From: Trigonopsis variabilis
Lineage: Eukaryota > Ascomycota > Trigonopsidomycetes > Trigonopsidales > Trigonopsidaceae
DNA: 64,000 bases
Assembly (NCBI GenBank): GCA_003707065.3
Contig: PPXM03000001.1
Coordinates: forward strand, 682,001 to 746,000
Direction: 5' to 3'
In this document: piece after piece, positions 1 to 10,095 of the stretch
How positions within the stretch are numbered: the first letter of the stretch is position 1
How the letters are laid out: every line of letters starts with the position of its first letter
Program-made: the position numbers and the translations under genes
The notes under the pieces: model-generated
Told to the model about the DNA's origin: nothing
Seen by the model: only the letters and a program-made list of their open reading frames with translations
The model's database searches: none

Positions 1-784
1 GTTTTGTTTGACTTGGAGCGGGGGTAGGGATTGCAGCAGGAGGTAAAGGTTGAGGAGGAACGTTCTGAGGAATACTTGTAGCCAGATGAGGAGGTGTGTT
101 AGTAGGCTTTGTAGGCGCTAGATCAGGATCAACCATTTCACTAATTTCGACTGTGCTAGATAGGCCAAAGAGCAGCAAGCACTGCACCATGGCATACGCA
201 AGTTGCGGGCATTCCAACAGAAGTTCTCGAGCTTGATTCGGGCTTTTTATACACATATTTTTCAATTCGCTCATCACTCTAAGAGCCTCCTCAGCGGTCA
301 TATCAAAGACAGCCGACGAAATTGCTTCCGCAGTGGTCACTCCATCAGCAGGAACGACTCCTGGAGGTAAAGGAGGTAAGATGCTCGACGTGGGTTCGGG
401 AGCGGAATCTTCACGTTAGATTATGCAAGTCCTGATTACTTACTTTTCACCGCAGCGACTGTTGGTTCGTGAGAGAAATCGATTTTCAGCTTGCGATTGT
501 CGATTTCGAAATTATTCAAATTTCGATAAGCAGATTGAGCAGTTTCCGAATCTAGAACGTTAGCTAAGATAGCGAGCAATCCTACCTTGATAAGCCACGA
601 AACCATATCCTTTTGATCTACCTGTACTTTTATCCAGCACTAACCGGAAACTGACAACAGGTCCAGCAGATGCGAGAATATCTGATTTTAGCCACAGTCA
701 GGCAGCCATCATACCTGTAATTTGTTCTTCCGTATAATCATAAGGAATGTTGCCTACAAACAATAGAGTGTCTGTATTGTTCAT
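1..784 (-). CDS. RNA15: Cleavage stimulation factor CstF-64 / Rna15, 3' end beyond window
   Basis: RNA-binding subunit of the nuclear pre-mRNA 3'-end processing complex; it binds U/GU-rich downstream elements. Exons on the minus strand: 784-715, 681-586, 551-444, and 408 running off the left edge. The introns are 33, 34 and 35 nt, all GT-AG. The spliced protein starts MNNTDTLLFVGNIPYDYTEE, an RRM with RNP2 (LFVGNIP) and RNP1 (GYGFVAY) at about residues 7-85. A CstF hinge-like helical stretch follows (around MTAEEALRVMSELKNM... ARELLLECPQLAYAMVQCLLL), then a proline-rich segment reaching the edge. The C-terminal Pcf11/Rna14-binding helix bundle is outside the window. The start is chosen because it sits directly before RNP2, as in orthologues. 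The identification is by RRM plus hinge order; exon joins are inferred from frame and splice consensus. Confidence 0.9.
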
Positions 785-1800
785 GGATTCTCTCCAAGTG
801 ACCTAGTCAAACCGTCAAGAGCTGGTGGTGATGATGGGGAAGCGTCAGCGCTAGGCAACCTCCAAATGACTAGTCTACCATTAATTTCCCAGTTAACTTT
901 CTTAACATTTATACAAAAGAGATCTTTTTAATAAGTTTAGACATCTTGGTGTAGGTGACGAGCAGTTTCCAACTTGGTTTTTTGGGTCTTGTCTAGCATA
1001 GGCAGGCTGTAATTGGGAATGTGCACTATTATCTATACCCTCTCATCTTATCATGTCTGGCAGATTGAAAAATGGCAGCAACATGTAATTCATATTAATT
1101 GCTGCATGGTTATGCTGTATCTATTCAATTGCAAAGCGATCTATTTTATTTCATTTATTGCTGTGTTGACCCGTTTGTTCCTTATGATGACAATTACTGC
1201 GGTTTTATTTGATTGCCTTATTATATTTGACAGCTGTGGCTTGATCCAGTGTCTTGCGATAGCTAATCGATAATAATAATGACCGATAAATCCTCCTTTG
1301 CTAAGTCAAGTACTTGCCGAGTCACCACTCTTTATCATAAAAAACAATTCTTTCGGGTTATTCGGGTGGGCCATCTAATAATATGGGATTCGCTTTGGCT
1401 AATTAATGTTCAAGGAAATAGAGGACCTATGTATACCTACCACCTTACTACTTTTACAAGATTCCATTAGTCGTGGTCATTACCGGTATTACAGGCTAGC
1501 GAAAGAAAGCTATGAGACACTTATGTAGATGGCCTAGAAGAATAGATCATGCAAGAAATTTCCATGAACCCCTATAATGCGAGGGCGATACTCTTTGCAT
1601 CTAAAGTGGATATCTGCCGAGCCAATGTTGGTTATAGACTGTCCACGGTACCTATCGCGCATATCGGTCAACCAAAATTGACAAGTCAATCCTAAATCAA
1701 AGGCTTTGAGGTGACTCCCTGGAAGAATCGTTGCCATGGGCCTCTGGTCGAGGGATGGCTCAGACAATGCTATAAGATGAACATATCAGAGAAGTCTTCT
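785..1800. other. Intergenic: CstF-64 upstream region and ALKBH1 3' flank
   Basis: This AT-rich stretch of about 1 kb lies between two minus-strand genes, so it should hold the CstF-64 promoter on its left and the ALKBH1 3' UTR on its right. Three short ORFs (1013-1273 +, 1279-1470 +, 1534-1767 -) show no family resemblance that I recognise. The last is discussed separately under findings. No tRNA or repeat is visible. Confidence 0.5.
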
Positions 1801-2748
1801 TTACATAACTGAGGAATGATTCAGAACTTGACGAATGTTGAGATTGATGCGCTTTTTTCTGATCCATGAATTCATTTCAGGATAAGGCCACGAGTAGTCA
1901 GACAAATAACTAGGGCAGGAAGAATCAAATACTCTACTTAAAGCATGCAGAGCAAATCTGTTAGGTTCACGCATGATCAAGGCATCGCCAGAATGTAACA
2001 CCAATTGTAGAGGTGGATAGTCGATATTGGTACCACACAGAAAGATGGAGTCAAGGCCAAGACTAAAGCTGATCAGATCAGCCTCGCACTGCTCGGCCAC
2101 ATCTCTGTGAGGAGAAAGCGTATCTCCGGGAGAGTAGAAGTTAATAATAGCAGCTTCAGGTACTATATGAAACGGTCTCAGCAATGCCGCCAATGATACC
2201 GGAAAGCTTGTGAAGAATTCACTTCCAGGCTTGAACGAAGGGTATACCTTTTCTGTCCAGTTATATTGCGCGCCCAATGTGACCCACCGTAGCTTGGAGT
2301 CTGCGATCGCCTGAAAATTCAGTGCCTGTTGTTTTATTTTGAGGGTCCTGGCTTTGATGATCCGCTGAGGATCTTCGAATAGTTTAAATGGCCTCGGAAG
2401 CGTATAGTGCAAATCAAGGTTAGATAATTCCCTTTCCGGTAGGATATAGTCGTCTATAATCCTCACAATCAAGTCTTGCTGTACTTTTCGAGGCAAATAG
2501 TCCGGTAGAAGAAGAACTCCTGGCATTGAATCAAAAAGTAGAACTTTCTGATCCCCGCAAGAGTATGTTCCTCCAGAGAAGTTTTCAAATGATTCGGTTA
2601 TTTCATCCACATTTTTCACCGATTCGATCCGCACTCCCTTTAACGACTCTGGAACTTTCCAGTCAACAAGAGATAGACTGTGATCATGCAAGGATCGTCT
2701 CAAGGTATCATGTTTCCTATATCTCTTATGAGAGGACTTGAAGTCCAT
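1801..2748 (-). CDS. ALKBH1: AlkB homologue 1 (ALKBH1-type 2OG-Fe(II) dioxygenase)
   Basis: Single-exon gene of 315 residues. The jelly-roll 2-oxoglutarate/Fe(II) core lies at about residues 150-308. Visible catalytic residues are the iron ligands H214 and D216 (in SPHRDVAEQ) and H268 (in FALHALSRV), with the 2OG-binding R300 and R306 in RINLNIRQV. The long N-terminal extension and the PRPFKLFEDPQRI stretch resemble the ALKBH1 branch rather than the short bacterial AlkB type. ALKBH1 enzymes in other eukaryotes demethylate or oxidise tRNA bases (m1A, m5C) and have also been tied to DNA and mitochondrial roles; the substrate here cannot be read from sequence. All catalytic residues are present, so it should be active. 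The first in-frame ATG is used, and no intron is needed. Confidence 0.9.
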   Translation of the reverse strand: MDFKSSHKRYRKHDTLRRSLHDHSLSLVDWKVPESLKGVRIESVKNVDEITESFENFSGGTYSCGDQKVLLFDSMPGVLLLPDYLPRKVQQDLIVRIIDDYILPERELSNLDLHYTLPRPFKLFEDPQRIIKARTLKIKQQALNFQAIADSKLRWVTLGAQYNWTEKVYPSFKPGSEFFTSFPVSLAALLRPFHIVPEAAIINFYSPGDTLSPHRDVAEQCEADLISFSLGLDSIFLCGTNIDYPPLQLVLHSGDALIMREPNRFALHALSRVFDSSCPSYLSDYSWPYPEMNSWIRKKRINLNIRQVLNHSSVM

Positions 2749-3743
2749 TGAAAGCTTTGGACGTTACATTGTCTTTTTCCCAAGTTCAATACACACCACC
2801 CTACACAACCATTAATCGACAGCTATGCATTCGTATCCCATTCCCAGTTGAATGAGTCAGGTGGACCACTTCAGCAAGCTAGTATATTTTTTGATATCTT
2901 ATACTGCTAGCAGCTTGATCAAACTGCAAGTGGGCCATAGTGCTGATTGATCATTTTATGAGGCTTCTCTCCTTAATAACTTACATCCTCTAAAGATAAT
3001 GGCGATGATTTTTTTTGTTCACTCAAACCTTAAACCATCGTGAAGACTTAATCCTCCTTTAGGCCATTCTCTCTTAAACCCGCAGTCACCTGACTGCGTG
3101 AATCCTTGTAAGGTGCCCATGAATAATACTTTGGGCGCGCCTCCTCTTCTTCTGTTGGCGTCATTCTCAGGGATTATTGATTTCATGAATTGATATAAGC
3201 TCTGTGTTTGAAAAAAAAAATATCCATGAGAAGGGATAACAATGGAACTTATAGACTATGCGGAGCCCAGAGATCATTCATTATCTTCACAGTTTCTCGT
3301 CATGTACACTATGTCGATAAAACTTAATAGAATGACACCCTTTGGTTAACTTAAAAACACCTTCAATCTTTATTCCGCGACAACTTTCTGATATACCCCG
3401 TTCTGAACGACATTCGATAGGCACATATACATCTTCAAGTGCTTTAGCTTTCTTCTTTAGCTTTCTTCTTCAGTATAAGCTAAATCGGGTCAAATCAAGA
3501 TACTCATGGTCTGAAGTCAGCGTATATGCGAAATAGAGTTGATCTTGTATTATGGCAATTAGTTCCTAGACAAGACAGCTCATACGGAGCACCTTAATAA
3601 TATGAGCTTAGATGTATAATACAGTGAATAAACACCAGTAAACGTTCATTTCGTTACTTAGTGCTAATAGTACGTCTTAGAAATTAGGGAAATATTGCAG
3701 TAACTCTGTGAATGATACTTGAGCGCTTCACTCGGCCTTGAAA
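2749..3743. other. Intergenic: divergent promoter region ALKBH1 / MED1
   Basis: About 1 kb between two divergently transcribed genes. It is AT-rich with only short ORFs, of which 3342-3536 is not recognisable. The only structure I see is a 13-nt perfect tandem duplication at 3442-3467. Both promoters must lie here. Confidence 0.5.
3442..3467. repeat. 13-nt tandem duplication
   Basis: Two perfect adjacent copies of CTTTAGCTTTCTT lie in the intergenic region upstream of MED1. It is a simple pyrimidine-rich tandem repeat with no evident function. Confidence 0.7.
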
Positions 3744-5201
3744 ATGGAGGAGACTTTGAAGACAGTCGAATCTCGGCCTGGAAGGGTCAGCATTGAAGGC
3801 ATATCATTATTATGTAGTAAATATGGGTAATTGAGCAAGTTGACTAAACTAACGAAAGGCTTGAGCTCTACAAGGACCCTATAGGAAGTGATGTGATCCG
3901 TTTGAGTTTGGGAGGAAAGGTTATGCTGTTGGATGTGAGAGAACTGCAAATACGAATGAAAATTAATAAAAGATTGATCTTAAAATAAAAGAGGAGGCGG
4001 TCGAACAGGTTGCACTATCGTTGGCTAATGATCTCCACGAGAACTCCGAGTATCAGATGCAGATACAGAAAGAGCTATTATCCAGCCTCAGACAGGCTTC
4101 ATTGGCATATTTTGAAATACTTCTACAAGAAATAGCACGGTTGGACTTATTTTGTTCCAAGGGTGTGGATGCTTTCTTGGCTTTATATCAAGTTAGCGAG
4201 GTCTTGGATCATATTTTTCGAGGTATGCCTTTGGATAAGGATGAACGAACTAGCCCTTGGGGGAAAGGAAATGGATTTAAGCGGCTTGTTTGCCCTGTGA
4301 TTACGTATTGGCGCGAATATTTCCCTCAGGATCAGAGTTATGAGTTTTTGATTGATTTGGAGAAAATCCCAAATACAAGGAACCCACAGCCTCTAAGAAA
4401 TGGATCGTGGTTGAGCTCAGAAAGGTCTTATCCAAAGTATGGCTGTTAATGATTATCATCTAACCTATCTAGTCTCGAATGGCAGGACCTACCTCGAACG
4501 GAACTTTGGCCTGAGGAATCTACTCCAGGCTTAGTCTTAAGACTAGACCCTCCTGTTATGATGGATACCGATCAGCTATCATACTGGTGGGAAGAGAGTG
4601 AGCAGAAATATTCTGGTGTTTGGGTAAGTTGAGTGACTTCTTGAGTTTTTTTCTCACTATTGAGAAATCAATATTCGACGACAGTTCCTTGAAGCTTGGG
4701 AGATTATTAAGTGACCGCACAGGACATCAGCATCAGCTGGAATTTAACTTTTTCTTGTCTATGTCTGAGCCGCTACACCATGTCTCCAAAATCCATATCT
4801 CCAGTCCAATTGAAATCCCTCAGGTGATTTTGGTATGTCCCGTCCCAGATTTGTACTGACTGAAGCAATTACGGCGAGCTGTGCGCTTCAATCACTTGTT
4901 ACAAAGTGTCTATCAAGGCGCGCGAATTATGTCTACCTCTCTTAGGCCCATATCTCCAGTTGTTGACTTGAAAGCTTTTTTGTCGGATAGCGACAAGATC
5001 AAAAGATTCTCGCTATCTATAAACGTGGCTGAAACATCTAGCCTCAAAGTCTTCTGTCCAGGAAATGTTGTTTTGGACGTACTTATAACTGATGATGGAG
5101 TCCGCTTACACTCGAGAACTCTCAATAATATTCCCCAATTACAAACTATACTAGACTACACCGGGCATCTACCTACATTCTTGGCCTTACTCTGGGAATA
5201 A
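3744..5201 (+). CDS. MED1: Mediator subunit 1 (MED1)
   Basis: Middle-module subunit of Mediator, the nuclear bridge between transcription factors and RNA polymerase II. Six exons: 3744-3826, 3859-3934, 3973-4436, 4473-4623, 4665-4832, 4866-5201, with introns of 32-41 nt. They splice in frame to 425 residues. Family marks in order are an N-terminal RVSIEGISLLCSKYGLELYKD segment (GLE motif), LSLGGKVMLLDIDLKIKEEAVEQVALS (the conserved 'slaGk.lliDid' strand), LVLRLDPPVMM (the 'LkLdPP' motif), and IEIPQVILQLRRAVRFNHLLQSV followed by the C-terminal domain. The first exons lie on the strand opposite a 73-residue antisense ORF that should be ignored. The gene is easily missed because no exon exceeds 155 codons. 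It ends with LLWE; no metazoan-style LXXLL tail is present. Confidence 0.85.
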
Positions 5202-5625
5202 AATATTGCACAATGCATAGCGCCTTCAGTGCTCGTTGTTTAATCTTGTCTTTTAAGTACAGGCTCGTTTGATCTCAGTATAGGCACTCACCGAGACGCC
5301 ACTACGACTTCAGTCAGCTGCGAGTTTACGCCCGGCTTCAATAATCAGGCGGATCGACGCGTGTAGATCTTAGGGCCATAAAGGCAGACATCAGAACCAA
5401 TAAGAAACATAGCCTGCGCTTGTTATATTCAAATTATGTAAACTATAAATCATTAATAAATAGCGGGGTAAGAGAAGTATTATGATGCATCTTCACATTC
5501 TATTTCGAGTAACAGAGAGGCTTAGCTGGTACCGTTACAAGGAACGATAGCATCAAGAACCACCACCGTGGCAACGCCCCCATTGACTAGGGGTTTCAAC
5601 ACCAACAGCTCGACAAGTTTCAAGG
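5202..5625. other. Intergenic between MED1 and ORM
   Basis: About 420 bp between two plus-strand genes, expected to contain the MED1 3' UTR and the ORM promoter. I see no ORF, repeat or RNA gene. Confidence 0.5.
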
Positions 5626-6242
5626 ATGAAGGAAGAGAGGAGGAGGCGATCGTCGTCGATTATTTCTCATATTGAGCCAGAAAGTATCGAAGAACAAAGT
5701 GATCAGACAGCACTACCGAATTTGAATGCGACATGGGTGAACACAAAGGGTGCGCTGTCGAGATAGATAGAGTAAGCTAACCAGTTAGGCGCCTGGGTAA
5801 TCCATATTGTGATAATTATCATATTAAAGTTATTTTACGATTCATTACCTGGAGTATCTACTGAACTGAGCTGGACGTTGACGAATATTTCGTATGTGAC
5901 GGGATCTTATCTAATGTTTCACTATGTGACTGGTATACCATTTGAATTCAATGGAGGGGCATATGATAATTTAAATATGTGGGAGCAGATAGACGATGGG
6001 GACCAATATACGCCTGCAAAGAAATTTTTACTCGGCGTTCCGATTGGCTTGTAAGTTATCGCTTGATTTGAAACAATGGTCTAACATGCAGATTCTTGAT
6101 ATCGACCCATTATACTCATTATGATCTGAGTATGTTTATTTTGAATTGTTTAGCGTGTCTTTTAGTCGTTCTCCCGAAACTCCCCACTAGTCATCGTCTT
6201 CGGATTTCTGTTACCGGAGCTTCTACCAAGCCTTCCCAATAA
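5626..6242 (+). CDS. ORM1: ORMDL family protein (Orm1/Orm2)
   Basis: ER membrane regulator that binds and inhibits serine palmitoyltransferase, the first enzyme of sphingolipid synthesis. Exons 5626-5749, 5789-6050 and 6092-6242 (introns 39 and 41 nt) give 178 residues, typical for fungal Orm. The core matches the family almost word for word: NATWVNTKGAWVIHI, LFYDSLPGVSTELSWTLTN, VTGIPFEFNGGAYDNLNMWEQ and QIDDGDQYTPAKKFLLGVP. Four hydrophobic segments follow this pattern. The N-terminus has an RRRRSSSIISH cluster; in yeast, serines in the equivalent place are phosphorylated by Ypk1 to release the brake on sphingolipid synthesis, so the same control is likely here. Paralogue assignment (ORM1 versus ORM2) is not meaningful outside Saccharomyces. 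Confidence 0.95.
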
Positions 6243-6747
6243 GCAATGGGCACCAAACCTTCTGGAAAGCCTATCAATTTATAATCTTGTACGGTTTTGT
6301 CAAAGTTTCGGCTTTTACCCATTTGCCTCTGGTGAGTAACCAGAGACCTTCCGTGGTGTTCTAATCTTAATAATATATTGACTATGGAGTGAACTCAGGT
6401 AGGCTAGATGAAGATGCGGGAAGGCATTAAAGGGCTTGGACATTATCGATGAGAGAGTGAAAATCTAGAATGAAATAAAATATGAGTCCATTTAAAACTG
6501 CCAAAGCTCTGATATATCATGATCAGACAAATCATTCCTCATAATTTCGTCGCCTTGTGGCAAAATGTGAGTCAATGCTCAATTATAGCGTAGTCTTAAC
6601 TCTTGTGGCAAGCTCTTCGGAATTGATCACCTTCAGATGCTACAAGACGCCACAAAAAGCTGTTATACAAATATACAGAAACACGTTCCCATGAAACAGA
6701 AAGACCAAAGCATTCTCCTGCGCCTTCGAGAGCCATCCAATGCAAGA
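6243..6747. other. Intergenic: convergent ORM / FES1 tails
   Basis: About 500 bp between two convergent genes, so it should be mainly 3' UTR and termination sequence. No ORF or RNA gene is recognised. Confidence 0.5.
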
Positions 6748-7763
6748 TCATAATACAGGTAAAACTTTTTCCAGACCCTGGATATCCTGGGAGTGTTTTC
6801 GGTGTTCATTCAGCAAATTACCCATGATTTCTCGGTAGAATGACCGTTGAACTTTTTCTTTATCATCATCATTCAAATAATCCCGGATCGCAGCAATAGC
6901 AAACAATGTTTTCTCAACAACCACTGGTGACTCCGAAAATAGAATCGTATGTAGTAGGCAATCGATTAGGTGGTTTTGGCGAAGGAGAATGACTTTTTCA
7001 TCCAGGGGTTCAGTTGATAGAACTGCAGAAGTCAAAGAAATCAGTCTTGAGAGCGTCGATTCTTCAAGTTAGACACATAAAGCCAAGTGGTCTCACAAAC
7101 CTTCATTAAGATTGTCAGGCATTGCCATTAATATCGCCCAGCCCTCGGCTTCAACAAATAATGGATAAGCTGGTTCATTGTGTTGCAATTCAAAGGCAAG
7201 GCAAGAGATGCCTTTGAGACGACAAGCAAGATTGGAATCTTTAAGGGCTATTTCAACACATTTTTTGAAGAAAGGGGAATACTTTTTGACAAACTATCGG
7301 TTAATTTCAAGAGAACAGGATGTAAACTCACCAATTGTTGACAGGTTGGATTATTCTGAAGAGCCGAAGCAATGACACTCAACGCGGAGCAGCGCAAAGA
7401 GGCTTCGACATCGCTGAGGTGCACCAGTACATATGGCCACAGGTTCATACCTTCCATTCCATTAGCGTTATCAATATTCTCTACAAGCACTTGTAGATTG
7501 TCAAACGCTTCTTTCTTGTCCTCAAGACAGGACTCTGATTTTTTTATAACTTCCATACTCGATGCCATCATTTGAGCATCATTTGGAGAACCAAAGAGCT
7601 GCGCTAAAAATTTTGGATCCTACCGTTAGTCTTTGTAATAAATCAAAAAGGAACAAAGGCGTATAATTAAAACTCAAGTAGATTAAAAAACGAAAGCACT
7701 TACAGGATTATCCACCTTCTTTCCTTGTGAAACCGCTGTCGACCAACTCAATAATTTATCCAT
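6748..7763 (-). CDS. FES1: Hsp70 nucleotide exchange factor Fes1 / HspBP1
   Basis: Cytosolic (or cytosolic/nuclear) armadillo-repeat protein that binds the Hsp70 ATPase lobe and speeds ADP release. Exons 7763-7704, 7619-7332, 7293-7101 and 7022-6748 splice in frame to 271 residues, close to yeast Fes1. The protein starts MDKLLSWSTAVSQGKK, matching the Fes1 N-terminus, then armadillo helices (LQVLVENIDNANGMEGMNLWPYVLVHLSD, CSALSVIASALQNNPTCQQL, CRLKGISCLAFELQHNEPAYPLFVEAEGW). Two of the three introns are 84 and 78 nt, about double the size of every other intron in the window. The gene is divergent from the AIR-like gene. Confidence 0.92.
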
Positions 7764-8454
7764 GAGGTAGTTGTGAAGTTACGGCGTTGGGACAAGGAAC
7801 GTAATGGAAACTCGATGTCATTGAGATGGAACCGCAAAACCTTTTATCGGAATAGATCGCTGTTACTGATCCTGAAAGCGGAATTAATCAAATAGTTTCG
7901 TTGACTTCTATTACGGTTATTGTCTAGAGCAAAGTCCATTGATCGTAATGCTGGGGGAATCTTTGAAGCTAAGATCCCATAAAAGAGGATGAGGCCATTA
8001 CTGCGATATCTTCTATGTGTTACTAGTTTCACAGAGGAAACCGATTATTAGTCAGTAGATGATATAAAGAGTTGTTAAGCCTAATAATAGTTCACAATAG
8101 TGGTTCTTATCAAAAATCAGCCTGTTCATGTGCCAGATAAATCAGGATAACTTGGCACCACCGAAGACAATATTGGGCCTGTTATTATTAGGCTATTAAT
8201 TAATGATATATAGTTGGTTCTGAATATCAAAACTAATGCATTCGCTGTGATCTTTCCTATCAGATCGTGTCCCATTTTTCGGTTCCGGGTAACTAAACAT
8301 AGCAGCGAAGACGTTACAATAATTTTAAACTAGCTTATGCTCACAGCCTCATAGTTCATGGTGAACGAACGAGAAATGTAAGCCAGACGCTTTTCGGTAT
8401 TAACAGTGAAGAAGTCCTCCGCGTGATGTAAGCGAGAATGATAAAATAAGTTTT
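7764..8454. other. Intergenic: divergent promoter FES1 / AIR-like
   Basis: About 690 bp between divergent genes. It holds a TTACCCGG-type site at 8285-8292 (listed separately). The upstream part near 8360-8454 has several GTAAG strings, so an additional short 5' exon of the AIR-like gene is possible, but I could not find a version that stays in frame. Confidence 0.45.
8285..8292 (-). promoter_or_regulatory. Reb1-like TTACCCGG site
   Basis: The plus strand reads CCGGGTAA, that is TTACCCGG on the minus strand. This matches the binding consensus of Saccharomyces Reb1. A Reb1-like factor is encoded at 18238-20103, but its specificity in this species is unknown, so the site is only a candidate. 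Confidence 0.3.
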
Positions 8455-9345
8455 ATGAATGAAGGTCTCGTGAATGCGGTAAGTCACCTTGAGATAAAGC
8501 TGACCTTTGTCAAGAGAGGGCAAGGAAGATATTTTGGAGAAGCCGAGAACGAAAAACAGGATAGACAGCACTTCCAGGTTTGCATGAATTGTTTGAAACC
8601 TGGGCACATGGCTGCAAAGTGCCCAAATCTGGTGGTATGTCTACGCTCGTGTCTGCTCTTATTGACCCAACAGTGCCAGCATTGCGGCGTATCTGGTCAG
8701 CATGAAAGCCGACTATGTCCCCAAGTGCGGAGATGCGGTAAATGTGGTAGCCTTGGTCACATAAGGGCCCAGTGTCCGTTGCAGAATGATCGTGTTGTTT
8801 GTTACATTTGCGGATCTCGTTCTCATCTAGGAGAAAATTGTCCTGAAATATGGAGATATTACCATATAAGTCGGAAAAATAAACCGTTGATTCCTCCTGG
8901 ATCCGTACCCATCTATTGCTACAACTGTGGTCAAAGAGACCACTACGGTGACGACTGCCCTATCCCTAAACCTCCATATACCCCCATCTTGAGATCTGCG
9001 TTTGGTAAATATAACTTGAATCCTAGTTCACGAGGAGACCCTAGTCCCGAAAAACGGCCCTGGCGAAATTCTCACTCTTCTCCTTCCTATCAGCCTTATT
9101 CCCGTTCAAGATCTCGCCACGAGCCCCGAGACAACTATTCTGCTGAAAAGAATAACTATAACCAATATAGTCAACCGCACCGAGAATTTGATCCCGAGTC
9201 AGGTCGTGAGAGGTCTCCACGGTCATCAAAAGACCGAAGATCTTCTCGACAGAAACCAAAAAAAAGAAAAAAGCGATCCAATAAAGCAGCAATGGATACG
9301 AACACATCTCGAGGCACTAGAATGCCTCTTAAGCGGATAAGATGA
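8455..9345 (+). CDS. AIR1: Zinc-knuckle protein, AIR1/AIR2-like (TRAMP RNA-binding subunit)
   Basis: CCHC zinc-knuckle protein like the Air subunits that present nuclear RNAs to the poly(A) polymerase of the TRAMP complex for exosome decay. Two introns of 36 nt (8479-8514) and 39 nt (8635-8673) are inferred. Both are stop-free and a multiple of three, so the reading frame stays open across them. Spliced length is 271 residues. Four or five knuckles are visible: CMNCLKPGHMAAKC, CQHCGVSGQHESRLC, CGKCGSLGHIRAQC, CYICGSRSHLGENC, CYNCGQRDHYGDDC. The N-terminal RGQGRYFG motif and the knuckle spacing fit Air proteins. The C-terminus is rich in RS/SR dipeptides and ends in a basic KPKKRKKRSNK tract, a likely nuclear signal. 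A different knuckle protein (CNBP-like) is possible but less likely. The exact start is uncertain. Confidence 0.75.
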   Translation: MNEGLVNAVSHLEIKLTFVKRGQGRYFGEAENEKQDRQHFQVCMNCLKPGHMAAKCPNLVVCLRSCLLLLTQQCQHCGVSGQHESRLCPQVRRCGKCGSLGHIRAQCPLQNDRVVCYICGSRSHLGENCPEIWRYYHISRKNKPLIPPGSVPIYCYNCGQRDHYGDDCPIPKPPYTPILRSAFGKYNLNPSSRGDPSPEKRPWRNSHSSPSYQPYSRSRSRHEPRDNYSAEKNNYNQYSQPHREFDPESGRERSPRSSKDRRSSRQKPKKRKKRSNKAAMDTNTSRGTRMPLKRIR

Positions 9346-9543
9346 GAATCGGATGCGTTCTCTAATGGCTACTTAACGAATATGTATATTATGTTTATTG
9401 GACACCTTACCACAATCATCACTATATTACAAAACCAATGAACCTTCTAAATACAAACTTCCTCTCTAAACCAACATAAGTCATAACGAAACCAGAAATA
9501 GAGAAGTTTTAGAAGACACATATGAAGCCCAAAAACCACCCTT

Positions 9544-10095
9544 CTAATGCTGATGTGATTGACCGCCTCCCGGATATGACTGAGCTTGTAATCCTGGCTG
9601 ACCATAGGGAAAGGCGCCTGGTGAAACTCCGAGAGGAGGAAGCGCTCCCGGTGGCGGGAGAGTACCCGGAGGCGGGAGAGCGCCTGGGGGAGGGAGAGAG
9701 CTTGGAGGAGGTAGTGAGCCAAGAGGAGGCGTATAGCTAGGAGGCGGTAGATTTGTAGCAGACTGTCGATGTGCTGCTGCAGTTGGTAGAGGTTTCTGTT
9801 GGTATTGTTGTTGCTCTGCGTACGAGCGAGTAATCGAGTCTATGATCCGTTGATGTTTCTCTTGTCCCAATTCTGGAGTCAGTACTTGATATTTCTTGGG
9901 ACTCACGCTGGTAGTATTCAACTACATTGCGAATATGGTTTCGGCCTGCGTTATGGGCCTTGCGGACACTTCTCGAGTCGTGAGTGAGATATACTGAGCG
10001 TTAGGATAGGAATCAGATATCAGCTACCATCACAGTAGTCGCAAAAATAGTAAATGGTTAGTAATGTGATCGAAAAGGGGACTTATCTTAGGCAT
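9544..10095 (-). CDS. YHC1: U1 snRNP protein C (U1-C / Yhc1)
   Basis: U1-C stabilises pairing of U1 snRNA with the 5' splice site. Exons: 10095-10087 (ATGCCTAAG, MPK), 10049-10028, 9993-9907 and 9872-9544. They join to 447 nt (148 residues) in frame. The mature N-terminus is [31 protein letters not shown], an almost perfect match to the family zinc finger (C6, C9, H24, H30). The first intron (10086-10050, 37 nt) has AT...AC ends; introns 2 and 3 (34 nt each) are GT-AG. The tail is a proline-rich repeat of [17 protein letters not shown] type, as in other U1-C proteins. Without removal of the AT-AC intron the frame shifts and stops after 21 codons. The gene is tail-to-tail with the AIR-like gene. 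Confidence 0.93.
10050..10086 (-). other. AT-AC intron in U1-C
   Basis: This 37-nt intron begins ATAAGT, has a perfect TACTAAC branch site (plus-strand 10057-10063) and ends CATTTAC. It separates codon 3 (AAG) from codon 4 (TAT) of U1-C. No GT donor and AG acceptor in the region can produce the conserved MPKYFCDYCD start. The donor resembles a U2-type site with A at +1 rather than the U12-type ATATCCTT. Confidence 0.85.

Noticed and set aside
3728-3949. Minus-strand 73-codon ORF
   Set aside because: It is antisense to MED1 exons 1 and 2, whose plus-strand reading gives the conserved MED1 N-terminus.
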